Source: Pseudoroseomonas cervicalis
Lineage (GTDB): Bacteria; Pseudomonadota; Alphaproteobacteria; Acetobacterales; Acetobacteraceae
Assembly: GCF_030818485.1 (NCBI RefSeq)
Contig: NZ_JAUTAJ010000004.1
Span: 3,449,501-3,513,500, forward strand
DNA length: 64,000 bases
Direction of reading: 5' to 3'
Below, in pieces: positions 9,227 to 20,100 of this stretch (within the stretch, counting starts at the first letter, position 1; every line of letters starts with the position of its first letter). The translations under genes were made by a program, and so were the position numbers. The notes below the pieces were generated by a model. The model was not told the DNA's origin, searched no databases, and saw nothing but the letters and a program-made list of their open reading frames with translations.

Positions 9227-9598
9227 ATGCGCTTTCTCGTGGACCGGCTCCGAGAGCCGGGCACGCTGCGTTCGCTCGCGGTCGTGCTGTTCGGGCTCTG
9301 GGGTGTTGCGCCCAGCGACCCGGTGGTCGAAGCGGCCATCCAGATCGGCATCATCCTGCTCGGCCTCGTCTCGGCAGTGATGCCGGAAAAAACTTCGGAA
9401 GCGGCCGAAGCGGTGGCCCAGGCGGCCGGCGCGGCACGAGAGACCGCGGCCAAGGCTGCCGTGGCGGCTAGCGAAGCCAAGGCCGCGACCTCTCAGGCCA
9501 CGCAGCTTGTGGGCAGCGCCCGCGCTCTGGCCGAGGCAGCGAACGTGCGGATGCTGCCGAGCCAGCCCGGGCCGGGCCCGGAGTACATGGGCCGATGA
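9227..9598 (+). CDS. Putative holin-like membrane protein
   Basis: This 123-residue protein has a strong AGGAGG ribosome site a few bases before the ATG. Two short hydrophobic segments occupy residues 16-29 and 37-52, followed by an Ala-rich amphipathic stretch of about 55 residues and a short Gly/Pro tail. It ends overlapping the endolysin start by four bases. The small size, N-terminal membrane segments and immediate pairing with the lysin fit a holin, which would release or activate the endolysin. No specific holin family is recognised. Confidence 0.6.
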   Translation: MRFLVDRLREPGTLRSLAVVLFGLWGVAPSDPVVEAAIQIGIILLGLVSAVMPEKTSEAAEAVAQAAGAARETAAKAAVAASEAKAATSQATQLVGSARALAEAANVRMLPSQPGPGPEYMGR

Positions 9599-10305
9599 CC
9601 CTCCTCGCCCGCTTGCTCGCCATTCTGGGTCCAGGGCGGGAGGCCTCACCCGCCGCCAGCACCGCCCCGGCAGCCCAGCCTGTCGCCGCCACTCCGGCGG
9701 TCCCTGTCCATGCGGTTGGGGATGCCCCGGCCGCGCCTCCCGAGGTGTCCCCAATGGATCGCTTTCCTGCCCTGATCGAGGGCGTACTCGGCCGCGAGGG
9801 CGCCTATTCCAACGATCCAGCCGACCGCGGCGGTGAGACCATGTGGGGCATCACCATCGCCCGCGCCCGCGCCGCCGGCTACAGCGGCCCCATGCGCGAC
9901 ATGCCTCGGGCCACGGCGGTGGAGATTTACCGCCTGTACTACTGGCGGCAGCCGGGCTTCGACCGCATAGAGGAGATCGACCCGCCCCTCGCTGAGCGGC
10001 TGCTAGATGCCGGGGTGAACTGCGGCACCGGACGCGCCGGCCAGTGGCTGCAGCGCGCCCTGAACGTGCTCAACAACAGGGGGCGGGACTATGCCGACCT
10101 CACGGTTGACGGCGTGTGTGGCGCCATGACGCGGGCCGCACTGTCGGCCTTCATCGCCCGGCGCGGCGCGGAGGGCAGGGCGGTCCTGCTGGAATGTGTG
10201 AAGACCTACCAAGGGGCGCACTATCTCGGCCTGGCCGAGGCAGACCAGTCGCAGGAGACCTTTCTATTCGGCTGGATCCGGTCGCGCATCCTGGGGCTGC
10301 ACTGA
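9595..10305 (+). CDS. Endolysin, GH108 N-acetylmuramidase
   Basis: The enzyme cuts glycan strands of peptidoglycan to release phage. Residues 1-53 are an Ala/Pro-rich leader that may be a linker or weak signal-arrest region; an alternative ATG at 9754 would give only the catalytic protein. The GH108 signature REGAYSNDPADRGGETMWGI includes the catalytic Glu68 and the GGET block at 79-82. The C-terminal half matches the associated peptidoglycan-binding domain (RLLDAGVNCGTGRAGQWLQR). It is the last gene of the late operon and is followed by a strong terminator. Confidence 0.9.
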   Translation: MTLLARLLAILGPGREASPAASTAPAAQPVAATPAVPVHAVGDAPAAPPEVSPMDRFPALIEGVLGREGAYSNDPADRGGETMWGITIARARAAGYSGPMRDMPRATAVEIYRLYYWRQPGFDRIEEIDPPLAERLLDAGVNCGTGRAGQWLQRALNVLNNRGRDYADLTVDGVCGAMTRAALSAFIARRGAEGRAVLLECVKTYQGAHYLGLAEADQSQETFLFGWIRSRILGLH

Positions 10306-10433
10306 AGGCGGTTCGGGTTGTCCGGGCAACCTGCCACCGCTAGATTCCCGTCTCCCGCTGCGTAGGGCGGTGACGCCGGCGTCGCAGAATGGCGGCAGCT
10401 AGGCCGGGGTTAGACCGGCGCGCAGCAAGAAAG

Positions 10434-10468
10434 CCCGCCTCGGCCACAAGCCGAGGCGGGCCTTTTTT
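10434..10468 (+). terminator. Rho-independent terminator of prophage late operon
   Basis: A perfect 11-bp GC-rich stem (CCCGCCTCGGC with GCCGAGGCGGG) closes a 5-base loop and is followed by a T6 run. It lies about 130 bases after the endolysin stop and would end the late transcript. The other strand also has a T-rich run, so it may work in both directions. Confidence 0.9.
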
Positions 10469-10497
10469 GCGTCTGGTCGGCGCACGCTGAGTGGTGG

Positions 10498-10783
10498 CTT
10501 TTCCCCAGCCTTGGGGAAAAGTGTCGGCCTGCGTCCGGCGCCGCCGCCTCAACGTGGGAATTTCCCACGGTTGGGCCCCTCAGGTCTCGCCTCCGAGCCG
10601 CCCGCTCCTGGGAGATTCCCAGGTTATGCCGCCAGGCCCGCGCGTCGGATCGCTGAGTATGAGCGCGTTCCGGGAAATCCCGGAACGGAACAAATTCAGC
10701 CTGTTAGCGTGAAGCTGGGCGGCGCCGACGAAATCCGTCGACGCTCTGCGGCTGCGCCACCTCGTGGTGGAAATCTCCCACCA
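10498..10783. repeat. Series of short palindromes with GGGA/TCCC core
   Basis: Five inverted repeats occur 50-100 bp apart: 10498-10521 (arms CTTTTCCCC/GGGGAAAAG), 10553-10569 (CGTGGGAA/TTCCCACG), 10607-10623 (CCTGGGA/TCCCAGG), 10666-10687 (10-bp arms, CGTTCCGGGA/TCCCGGAACG) and an imperfect one at 10765-10783 (TGGTGG/CCACCA around AAATCTC). The outer bases differ but stay complementary, while a GGGA...TCCC core is shared by most. The interval codes for nothing recognisable. They could be operator sites or RNA hairpins. Confidence 0.75.
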
Positions 10784-10910
10784 TGCCGCCCGCGCCGCGC
10801 CACGGTGGCGCGCCTAGTAGTTTCCACCCGCATTCCCCTCTATCCGACCTCACCCAAACCAGTATCGCGGTGGCGGAAACTGGCCTTTGTTTTTTCTGTG
10901 CCTTCTCAAA

Positions 10911-10953
10911 ATTCCTAATCTGGGGGCCGTGGGTTCGAATCCCGCCGGGGACA
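10911..10953 (+). repeat. Left att repeat: 3' half of tRNA-Arg(CCU)
   Basis: This 43-bp sequence is identical to 26738-26780. Folded as tRNA it supplies the anticodon CCT preceded by T, the anticodon-stem 3' strand, variable loop, a complete T-arm (GTGGG-TTCGAAT-CCCGC) and the acceptor 3' strand CGGGGAC with discriminator A. CCA follows at 10954-10956. The 5' half of a tRNA is not found upstream, so this is not a functional gene. It is the junction between the prophage and the satellite. Confidence 0.9.
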
Positions 10954-11014
10954 CCATTAAAATCAATAATTTGGCTGACTCTTTCTGGTCTGCCAGATGC
11001 CCTTGCTTCGCGTT

Positions 11015-11034
11015 GCGGACCCCAGGCGGACCCG
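11015..11034. repeat. Left arm-type octamers GCGGACCC x2
   Basis: Two direct copies of GCGGACCC start at 11015 and 11026, 11 bp apart (about one helical turn), 62-80 bp inside the left attachment repeat. The same octamer with the same 11-bp spacing occurs inside the right end. They are candidate arm-type binding sites for the integrase or the AlpA-like excisionase. Confidence 0.6.
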
Positions 11035-11227
11035 CCGAGCGACTGCATCAGGATTGCTGCGTCGCGCCATGCTCGCGTCGGGGAGTGAAACGAAAGAAAT
11101 CCGACAGCTCCGCGGATCGTACCATGCCGCTGGTGGTGGAGCTTTGACGCGATTTGGCGGTAAATGACGTCTCAGCAGTATCCGATCATCCATCAAGCAT
11201 CTGCAGTTGATCTGGTGAGGTCATGAT

Positions 11228-12166
11228 ATGGAAAATTCCAGTGGTCGACGGATCGGTTGGTGGGGAACTGGTGAAGCGCTGGTATGGATTGCTTTTCGCC
11301 ATTTCATTGAGGGCGGAAAATGGACCATTCTGGAAGAATTTCGGCCGAATTATGATTGGCGTATTAGGCCCTCGTTGCCCGATAAGCCGGGATTGATTGA
11401 TATTGATTGGGTGATCACTGCGCCAGAGCTGAAACAAGCCCTCTTGACAGGGCCGGACGGCTTCGAGCCGACGTCAAAGACCGACGCCATGGCCCGGGAC
11501 GCTGCATTGAGGCTTCTCGACCAGACCGGCTTAGCTGCCGCCGACCTCGTCGAGGCGTTGGAACGTGATCTCAATAAGATTCAGCGAGCAGAGGAGGCCT
11601 TGGAGCGCGCGACTTCGCGCCTGATTGCTGCCCTCGACGCAGGATTGGTGCCTGCAAGGGGTCGTCCTGCACTCTCTTATTTGGGTGAGAGCAAGAAGGG
11701 CCCGCCTGAGCTCATTGCGCCAGAGAGTTTCGGTGGTGACTTTGCCCTCAGTATAGATATCGAGGGAGACACAATTCCGCCAGTTGATGATTATGAAGGT
11801 CTTCATTGGACGGGCGTGGAAATTAAATCAGAAGAACTGATTAGAGAATTTCCGAAAGAAGAATATATTCTGAAAAATAATATAAAAAATAATAATGAAT
11901 ATTCTGAAAATAATAATTCTGATATAATAGAGAAAAATACAAAATCAGATAAGGAAGTTTTTGTCTGGATTCGGGAATGGGCAACCGCTTTTTGCCATGA
12001 ACGCGGGAGGCCTCCTTTTCGGGACAAAGATGCGGTCGCTGAAGGACGCTTGAAGGGCTTCTCCGCTCGGTCTGTCCAACGGGCCTACAAGAACCTGCCG
12101 CCCCAACTGCGCGTGCCACCGCGCAAGCCCAAGCAGTCAGCGAGCACACCGGGAACTGCTCGCTGA
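11228..12166 (+). CDS. Satellite protein of unknown function, Asn-rich
   Basis: This 312-residue protein is the first gene inside the left end. The N-terminus (RIGWWGTGEALVWIAFRHF) and a helical middle with ALERDLNKIQRAEEALERA suggest a soluble folded protein, but no family is recognised. Residues about 200-240 form an Asn/Lys/Glu-rich linker encoded by a strikingly AT-rich stretch. The C-terminal ~60 residues are basic (GRLKGFSARSVQRAYKNLPP) and could bind DNA. The stop lies within 11-bp tandem repeats. Its place next to replication genes suggests a role in replication or its control; this is inference. Confidence 0.6.
   Translation: MENSSGRRIGWWGTGEALVWIAFRHFIEGGKWTILEEFRPNYDWRIRPSLPDKPGLIDIDWVITAPELKQALLTGPDGFEPTSKTDAMARDAALRLLDQTGLAAADLVEALERDLNKIQRAEEALERATSRLIAALDAGLVPARGRPALSYLGESKKGPPELIAPESFGGDFALSIDIEGDTIPPVDDYEGLHWTGVEIKSEELIREFPKEEYILKNNIKNNNEYSENNNSDIIEKNTKSDKEVFVWIREWATAFCHERGRPPFRDKDAVAEGRLKGFSARSVQRAYKNLPPQLRVPPRKPKQSASTPGTAR
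11822..11960. other. AT-rich segment, candidate DNA unwinding element
   Basis: About 140 bases composed mostly of A and T (for example AATAATATAAAAAATAATAA) stand out in an otherwise GC-rich element. They lie inside the coding sequence of the Asn-rich protein, about 200 bp before the tandem 11-bp repeats and the excisionase and primase genes. Origins of phage satellites often pair an AT-rich region with iterons. The origin role is inferred. Confidence 0.5.
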
Positions 12167-12198
12167 CTGCTCGCTGACTGCTCGCTGACTGCTCGCTG
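12156..12198 (+). repeat. Four tandem 11-bp repeats (CTGCTCGCTGA)
   Basis: CTGCTCGCTGA is repeated four times head to tail, the last copy incomplete by one base. An inverted copy (GCAGTCAGCGAGCA) lies just upstream at 12133-12146 and a further direct ACTGCTCGCTG near 12589. The first copies overlap the end of the Asn-rich gene. The 11-bp period matches one DNA turn, as for iterons bound by an initiator. The inverted copy could instead pair with any of the four copies as an RNA hairpin. Confidence 0.75.
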
Positions 12199-12279
12199 CA
12201 CGGCTTCGACGGATTGGCTCATCGGCAATTAGCACTGGCCATGGAGCGCGTGACGCTCCGAAGCCAGAAAGGGCAGCCG

Positions 12280-12540
12280 ATGACACCGAATATGACGCCC
12301 AGCTATTTGACTGAGTCTGAGTTCTGTGAGCGCTATCACGTGGCGCCTCGCACCGCGCAGCGGTGGCGGGTCAGCGGCGAGGGCCCTTCCTTTGTCCGGA
12401 TGGGTCTGCGGCGGATTGCCTACCGGCTGGAGGACTGCGAACGCTGGGCAGCCGAGCGCACTTTCGCCCATCGTGCCGCAGAGTTGGCAGCGCGCCCAAA
12501 GCAGCGTAGCAGCCGGGCCGGATCGAGCCGTCATGTCTAA
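12280..12540 (+). CDS. AlpA/excisionase-family DNA-binding protein
   Basis: A MerR-like winged helix-turn-helix typical of AlpA and phage excisionases spans residues about 7-55: YLTESEFCERYHVAPRTAQR, then GPSFVRMGLRRIAYRLEDCERWAAER. The ATG at 12280 is chosen as giving a compact 86-residue protein; in-frame ATGs at 12241 and 12292 are alternatives. Its stop overlaps the primase start by eight bases. In P4 and in phage-inducible islands AlpA activates int and promotes excision. Candidate targets here are the GCGGACCC octamers at the element ends. Confidence 0.8.
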   Translation: MTPNMTPSYLTESEFCERYHVAPRTAQRWRVSGEGPSFVRMGLRRIAYRLEDCERWAAERTFAHRAAELAARPKQRSSRAGSSRHV

Positions 12541-13944
12541 CGCGATGCCTCTCGGCCGGCATAGCAGTCTGGCTAGCGAGCGGGCCCACTGCTCGCTGTC
12601 ATCGACCGAGAAGGTCAGGATCTGGTCGCTGCCAAGCGAAGAGATCTCCCCGGAGGAAGCGCATCAGCTGCCGTTGGGAGCGACCAACGCTGCAATGCTG
12701 CGTGGCGGACGGGATGCCAGCCACGAGCCTTCAGACAACGCGTACGCTGAGCTTCTTCTATCGATGAAACTGCGCGAGGCTGGAGAATCTATCCTCGCGG
12801 CGGAGGTCGAGCCGGAGGCTGCACCCAATCCTCCATGTCCTCTTTCGAAGGCTGCCGATGGCGGCCAGGCGCAGGGAACTGACGGGAACGCAGGGAACAA
12901 GCCTGCTTGTCAAGGATCTCACGGGCCCCATGCCGCGGTTCCGTTGGGGAACGGTTGGGAACGCGACCATGGCGGCTGCAGCTTGACTATAGCGGTGGCG
13001 GCTGCAGGCGGATACTTGGCGAAGGTTTGGAGGCAGGATGGTACTTGCCGGCCCTATGACAACGTGCGGTTCTACAACCTCCACCCCCATCCTATCGCGG
13101 ATCTTGCCTCCCTGGCCGAGACGCTGCGCGGGCTGCTACCCTTGCGCTATGCCTGCGTTCTTCGTGGCGCCACGGTCAACGGCGAGATCATGAAGCAGGT
13201 CCGCCGGCTGTTGCATCCGGATCAAAAAACCGGGGAGGCGCCGACCTTGCGCGAGGTTCCTCGCCGTTGGGTTGCGCTGGATCTCGATGGCATTCCGCTG
13301 CCGGAGGGTACCGACCCCCGGGACCTTGTGGCGTGCGCCGAGGCGGTTCGTCCTCGTTTGCCGCATGCGTTTCGGGATGCGGCCGCCATCATTGGCGCCA
13401 CCGCATCGCATGGCATCAAGTCTGGTGCCCGGCTGCGTTGGTGGGCATGGCTTTCGCGGCCAGTCATCGGTGCCGAGCTTGTGCAGTGGTTTGTCGGCTT
13501 CCCCGTTGACGCTGCGACCTTCCGGCCGGTTCAGCCGATCTACACGGCGCGGCCCTTTTTCGCTGGTGGACGGGAGGACCCCATTCCCGAGCGCTTGGCG
13601 ATGCTGCCCGGCGCACGAGAGGTGGTGCAGGTGCCGCTGCCGGCGATGCTGCGGCCGGTCAAGATCGCGGCGCCGGCCGTAGTATCATCTTCAAGAGAAT
13701 TCCGCGGTGGAGGAGCGGCGGCGCTGCAATATGCGAGGCGAACCCTCGCTGCCGCACCCATTGGCACACGGCACGAAACCGCGAAGCGGATGGCTGCCTT
13801 CCTGGCTCATCTCGCCCGCACTGGCGAGGTGAGCGCCGACGATGCTGTGCGCGCCGTAGCTGACGGCATCGAAGCCGCTGGTGAACGCCGTGCCGAAGGC
13901 GAGGCATTAGCCCGATGGGCACTGGGCCACATCGGGGGTGGCGC

Positions 13945-13948
<4 letters not shown>
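12533..13948 (+). CDS. AEP-family primase-polymerase of the satellite
   Basis: The ATG at 12533 overlaps the previous stop and gives 471 residues; an upstream in-frame start would cover most of the excisionase gene. The first ~130 residues look disordered. The catalytic core shows archaeo-eukaryotic primase motifs: WVALDLDGIP with Asp250 and Asp252 (metal-binding DxD) and GATASHGIKSG with Ser292-His293 (nucleotide-binding sxH). The end is helical. It would prime, and perhaps extend, DNA for satellite replication. It overlaps the helicase gene by four bases (ATGA). The family call rests on these two motifs and the partner helicase. Confidence 0.75.
12874..12962 (+). repeat. Helically phased GGGAAC hexamers
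   Basis: GGGAAC occurs at 12874, 12884, 12893, 12947 and 12957, spaced 9-10 bp within two clusters. Another copy is at 12151 beside the 11-bp repeats, and inverted copies (GTTCCC) lie at 16274 and 16346 in the gap after the helicase gene. The sites lie inside the poorly conserved N-terminal coding part of the primase gene. They are candidate initiator-binding iterons. Confidence 0.5.
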
Positions 13949-16251
<2,303 letters not shown>

Positions 16252-16501
16252 TCTGCCGCACGGTCTCCGTCGCGTTCCCTATGTTCTCTGCTCGATCCCT
16301 GGCAGGGGAGCTGGAACAGCCCAAGCGGTTCAAGGCTGTAACCGTGTTCCCTATCGTTCCATCTGCGGCAACTCGGCATGGACCCGAAGGGGTGTGTAGG
16401 TTTGCCCCAATAGCAACGGGCAATCGCGGCATGCTAGAATCAACGATCGGCTGCGCAAGAGGTGCGGTACCCATCATCGCTTGGTTGGAAAGGTGCGATC
16501 C

Positions 16502-17008
16502 ATGGCGGAGGCGCGGCATACAACACCGGCGAAGAGCCACATGACGCTCTCGGAAGCCAAGGCGCTACCGCGCCGCGGAAGGTCGCCGGTGAAGCCATCA
16601 ACGGATGATCAGGAGGCGGTCGCACGCCTCTGCGAACTGCTGATCGGCGGCATGAGCATGGGTCAGGCGTGCGCTCGCGCCGACTGTCCCAGCAAAACAT
16701 CTGTCTATGCTCGAATGGCCTCGGATAGCGCCTTCCGGACGACTATCGCGCGCGCACGCGAGGCGCAGCAGCATGCGATGATCGACGACACCATTGATCT
16801 TGCCGACAGTGCTACGCCTGAGAACTGGCAGGTGGTGAAGCTCCGCATCTGGGCACGGCAGTGGCGAGCGGCAAAGCTGGCGCCGAAGACCTATGGGTTA
16901 TCGGCTCAGTCCCTCTCCCAGGCGGAAGCCAACCCGCTGGCACTGCTCATTCAACAAATGCAGGGACGTGCAATGAAGCCGTGCATCGACGGGGGCGATG
17001 AGAAATAA
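16502..17008 (+). CDS. Stand-alone phage terminase small subunit homologue
   Basis: The ATG at 16502, eight bases after GGAAAGG, gives 168 residues; a TTG at 16481 is an alternative. After a basic leader, the core has the helix-turn-helix and tail pattern of small terminases: ARLCELLIGGMSMGQACA, PSKTSVYARMASDSAFR, IARAREAQ, then LRIWARQWRAAKLAPKTYG. Such proteins choose which DNA is packaged. No large terminase is present in the element. In satellites such as SaPIs a private small subunit redirects the helper's packaging. A prophage remnant is the alternative explanation. Confidence 0.75.
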   Translation: MAEARHTTPAKSHMTLSEAKALPRRGRSPVKPSTDDQEAVARLCELLIGGMSMGQACARADCPSKTSVYARMASDSAFRTTIARAREAQQHAMIDDTIDLADSATPENWQVVKLRIWARQWRAAKLAPKTYGLSAQSLSQAEANPLALLIQQMQGRAMKPCIDGGDEK

Positions 17009-17151
17009 TCTGAACATTTCTTATCAAAATGGCCGAGCCCTGAGCATTGGTGGGGCGCATCTCCCGCAAGTTCTCCCGCCGCCAATGCCTGCAGGGCGGT
17101 GTGTAAAAAACGGAATTGAGGAAGTAATTGCTCTGACTGGGAGGTAGGCGC

Positions 17152-20100
17152 TCAGCAGCGTGCTCGCAGTGCCTCCCATAGTTCGCCGGGGCCGAGCAGC
17201 GTATGAAGGATCCTGCCCCGGACATTGTCTGAATTGAGGGCCTGCTTGCTCATCGCCTCATGCGCCGACATGGCGTCCATGATTGCGTTCAGCAGTTCCT
17301 CACTAAGATTCGGCGAATTGCCGAATTGCTCTTTGGTATTTGCGCTCGCTTGGCTGCGAAGCAATTCCGACTCCAGCATCTTCCCCTTGAGGACCGTGTC
17401 GACATAGGCGACCGCGTCGCCCTCGGTGATCTCGCCGTCGAACAGGTCGTTCATCGCCAGGATGATGTCGCGGAGCCGCTGCTTGTGCTTCTCCTGCACC
17501 TGTCCGGAGCCCGCCTGCGTCACCGGCGCCAAGGCAGGACCAGCCTCGGCGCCGGCGAGGTTGAGCTTCTGCTGGCCGAGGTCCCGCATCCGATGATGCG
17601 TCAGCTTCAGGGTCGAGAGGTCCAGGCCTTCCCGCTCCCGGCCGTAATCCAGCAGCGGCAGCAGCATCTTGGCGAAGAGGTAGAGCTTCTCGTAGTCGGT
17701 GTTGCCGTAGTCGAACATTTGGCCAAGGAATTCATAGACCCGGATGTAGCTTCCGAGGTCCCGCTTGAAGAGCACCAGGGCATCCATCTCGTCCTTGGCG
17801 GCCTGCCAGGAGGCCGAACGCTCGGGCTCGGACGCGAAGCGCGCCCGGGCCTGCTTGTAGCGAGTCAGTAGCCGGTTGCTGGGCGGGCCGATCGCCGCAT
17901 CCAGATCGCTTTGCGGCGCCCTCGGATTGACGGCGACGCGGGCGACGCGGCTGACCTCGAACTGGTCATAGTAGCCCGTGGCATCCAGCTTGTTGCGCAG
18001 GTCAAGCACGACATTGGGATTGCTGACATCCGCCAACTCGGCCGTGGTGTGATAGAGGCGGAAGGCCTCCAGGATCTTCTCCGGCTCGTTGACGAAGTCG
18101 ACCACATAGGTGGTGTCCTTCCCCGGATGCGCGCGGTTCAGCCGGGAGAGGGTCTGCACCGCCTGGATGCCGCCCAGCCGCCGATCGACATACATTCCGC
18201 AGAGCAGCGGCTGGTCGAAGCCGGTCTGGAACTTGTTGGCGACGACCAGAAGGCTGAACTCGGGCGTGGCGAAAGCATCGCGCAGATCCCGGCCGCGCAG
18301 GCCCGGATTCATGCTGGCTTCCGTCAGCGGCTCGGCATCCGTCTCCGGGTCCATGACCTCGCCGGAGAAGGCGACCAGCAGGCCGATGGCATAGCCCTTG
18401 CGGGCAATATAGGCCTCCATCGCCTTGGCCCAGCGCACCGCCTCCTTGCGGCTGGCGGTCACCACCATCGCCTTGGCCTTGCCGCCCAGCAGATGCGCCA
18501 CGTTCTGGCGGAAATGCTCCACCACGATCTCGACGCGCGCCGCGATGTTGTGGGGGTGCAGCCGAACCCAGCCCATGATGCCCTTCTTGGCCTCGCTGGC
18601 ATCCACCTCCTTTTCGGTCAGCTCCTGCCCGTTATGGGTGAGCTGGAAGGCCAGCTTGTAGGCCGTGTAGTTCTGCAGCACGTCGAGGATGAAGCCCTCC
18701 TCAATCGCCTGGCGCATGGCATAGATGTGGAAGGCCTCCGGCAGATTGCCCTTGCCTGCCGGCTGCGAGGGGTCGGGGCGGCGGCCGAACAGCTCCAGCG
18801 TCTTGCCCTTGGGCGTGGCGGTGAAGGCGACATAGGTGATGCCGGCATCCTGCCCGGCGCGCGCCGCCATCTTGGCGGCCATGATGTCCTCGGCGTCGAA
18901 CTCGCCGCCATCCTCCAGCGCCGCCTGCTCCTCGGGGCTGAGGACGGATTTCAGCTCGGCGGCGGCGCGGCCGGTCTGGGAGGAATGCGCCTCGTCCGCG
19001 ATCACCGCGAAGCGCTTGCCCTTGCTGGCGGAGAGCCGGCGCACCTCGTCCAGCGCGAAGGGGAAGGTCTGGATGGTGCAGACCACGATCTTCTTGCCGG
19101 CGGAGAGCGCGGCCGCCAGCTCGCCGCTCTTGGCGCCGCCATCGCCGGTGACGACGGCCACGACACCGATGGTGCGCTCGAAGCTTTCGATCGCCTCGCG
19201 CAGCTGCTTGTCCAGCACGGTGCGGTCGGAGACCACCAGCACGGTGTCGAACAGCTTCTTGTTCGTGCCGTCATGCAGGTCGGCCAGGAAATGCGCCGCC
19301 CAGGCGATGGAATTGGTCTTGCCCGACCCGGCCGAGTGCTGGATCAGGTATTTGCCGCCCGGTCCATCCTCCAGCACCTGCGCCACCAGCTTCCGCGTGG
19401 CGTCGAGCTGATGGTAGCGCGGAAAGATCCAGCCCTTCAGACGCTTCTTGTCGTCCTTCACCGGCACCAGGTAGCGGCCCAGGATCTCCAGCCAGCTGTC
19501 GCGCTGCCAGACCTCTTCCCAGAGATAGGCGGTGGGTGCGCCCTGCGGGTTGGGCGGGTTGCCGGCACCCATCTCATGGCCGCGGTTGAAGGGCAGGAAG
19601 CGGCTGTTGGCCCCCGCCAGCTGGGTGCACATGGCGACCGCGCTGTTGCTGACGGCGAAATGCACCAGAGCGCCGCCGGGGAAGCTCAGCAGCGGCTCTG
19701 TCAGGTTGCGGCCGGGCAGGCGCGGCAGGCGGTCATACTGGTACTGGTTGATCGCATCCGTCACCGACTGGGTGTAGTCGGATTTCAGCTCGGCCGTCGC
19801 CACCGGGATGCCGTTGAGGAACAGCACCAGATCCAGGCTGGCCTCGCTGTGCAGCGAGTAGCGCAGCTGCCGCACCACCCGCAGCCGGTTGGCCTGGTAG
19901 CGCGCCTGCAGCTCGGCATTCATCCCCAGCGCCGGACGGAACTGGCAGAGCGACAGGCGCTGCCGCAGCCCGACGACATCCAGCCCGTCCCGCAGCAGCA
20001 CCAGCGTGCCCTGCCTGTCCAGCGCGGCGCGCAGCCGGTCCGCCAGCGTGGCGGCCGCGGCCGGGCCGTGCGTCTTCTCCAGGCTGGCCCAGGCCTCGGG

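Larger units (their letters stand above)
1..10910. mobile_element. Prophage, late-gene end (partial)
   Basis: This is the tail and lysis end of a siphovirus-like prophage that begins before the window. The visible order is tape measure C-terminus, tail-tip proteins, NlpC/P60-like peptidase, J-like tip protein, fibre-like proteins, membrane proteins and endolysin, all rightward, which follows the lambda-type plan. The right boundary is placed at the first tRNA-Arg 3'-half repeat at 10911. Head, packaging, integrase and repressor genes are not visible, so intactness cannot be judged. Extending the prophage to exactly 10910 is an inference from the shared attachment repeat. Confidence 0.85.
10306..11227. 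other. Long non-coding interval across the element junction
   Basis: About 920 bases without a convincing gene. In order it holds a rho-independent terminator (10434-10468), a series of short palindromes (10498-10783), the left 43-bp tRNA-Arg repeat (10911-10953) with a CCA behind it, two GCGGACCC octamers (11015 and 11026), and about 190 bases before the first satellite gene where no clear motif is seen. Short open frames here have no coding character and no ribosome site. Confidence 0.75.

Noticed and set aside
10860..10956. Complete functional tRNA-Arg gene at the left repeat
   Set aside because: The T-arm, acceptor 3' strand and CCA are present, but no matching acceptor 5' strand (GTCCCCG-like) or D-arm is found upstream of either copy.
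10306..11147. Short open frames around the left tRNA repeat, one containing LIWGPWVRIPPGT
   Set aside because: That peptide is the known false translation of a tRNA 3' half. The frames have no coding features.
12326..12532. Longer N-terminus of the primase starting at 12326
   Set aside because: It would overlap almost all of the AlpA-like gene in another frame. The ATG at 12533 overlapping the previous stop is more natural.
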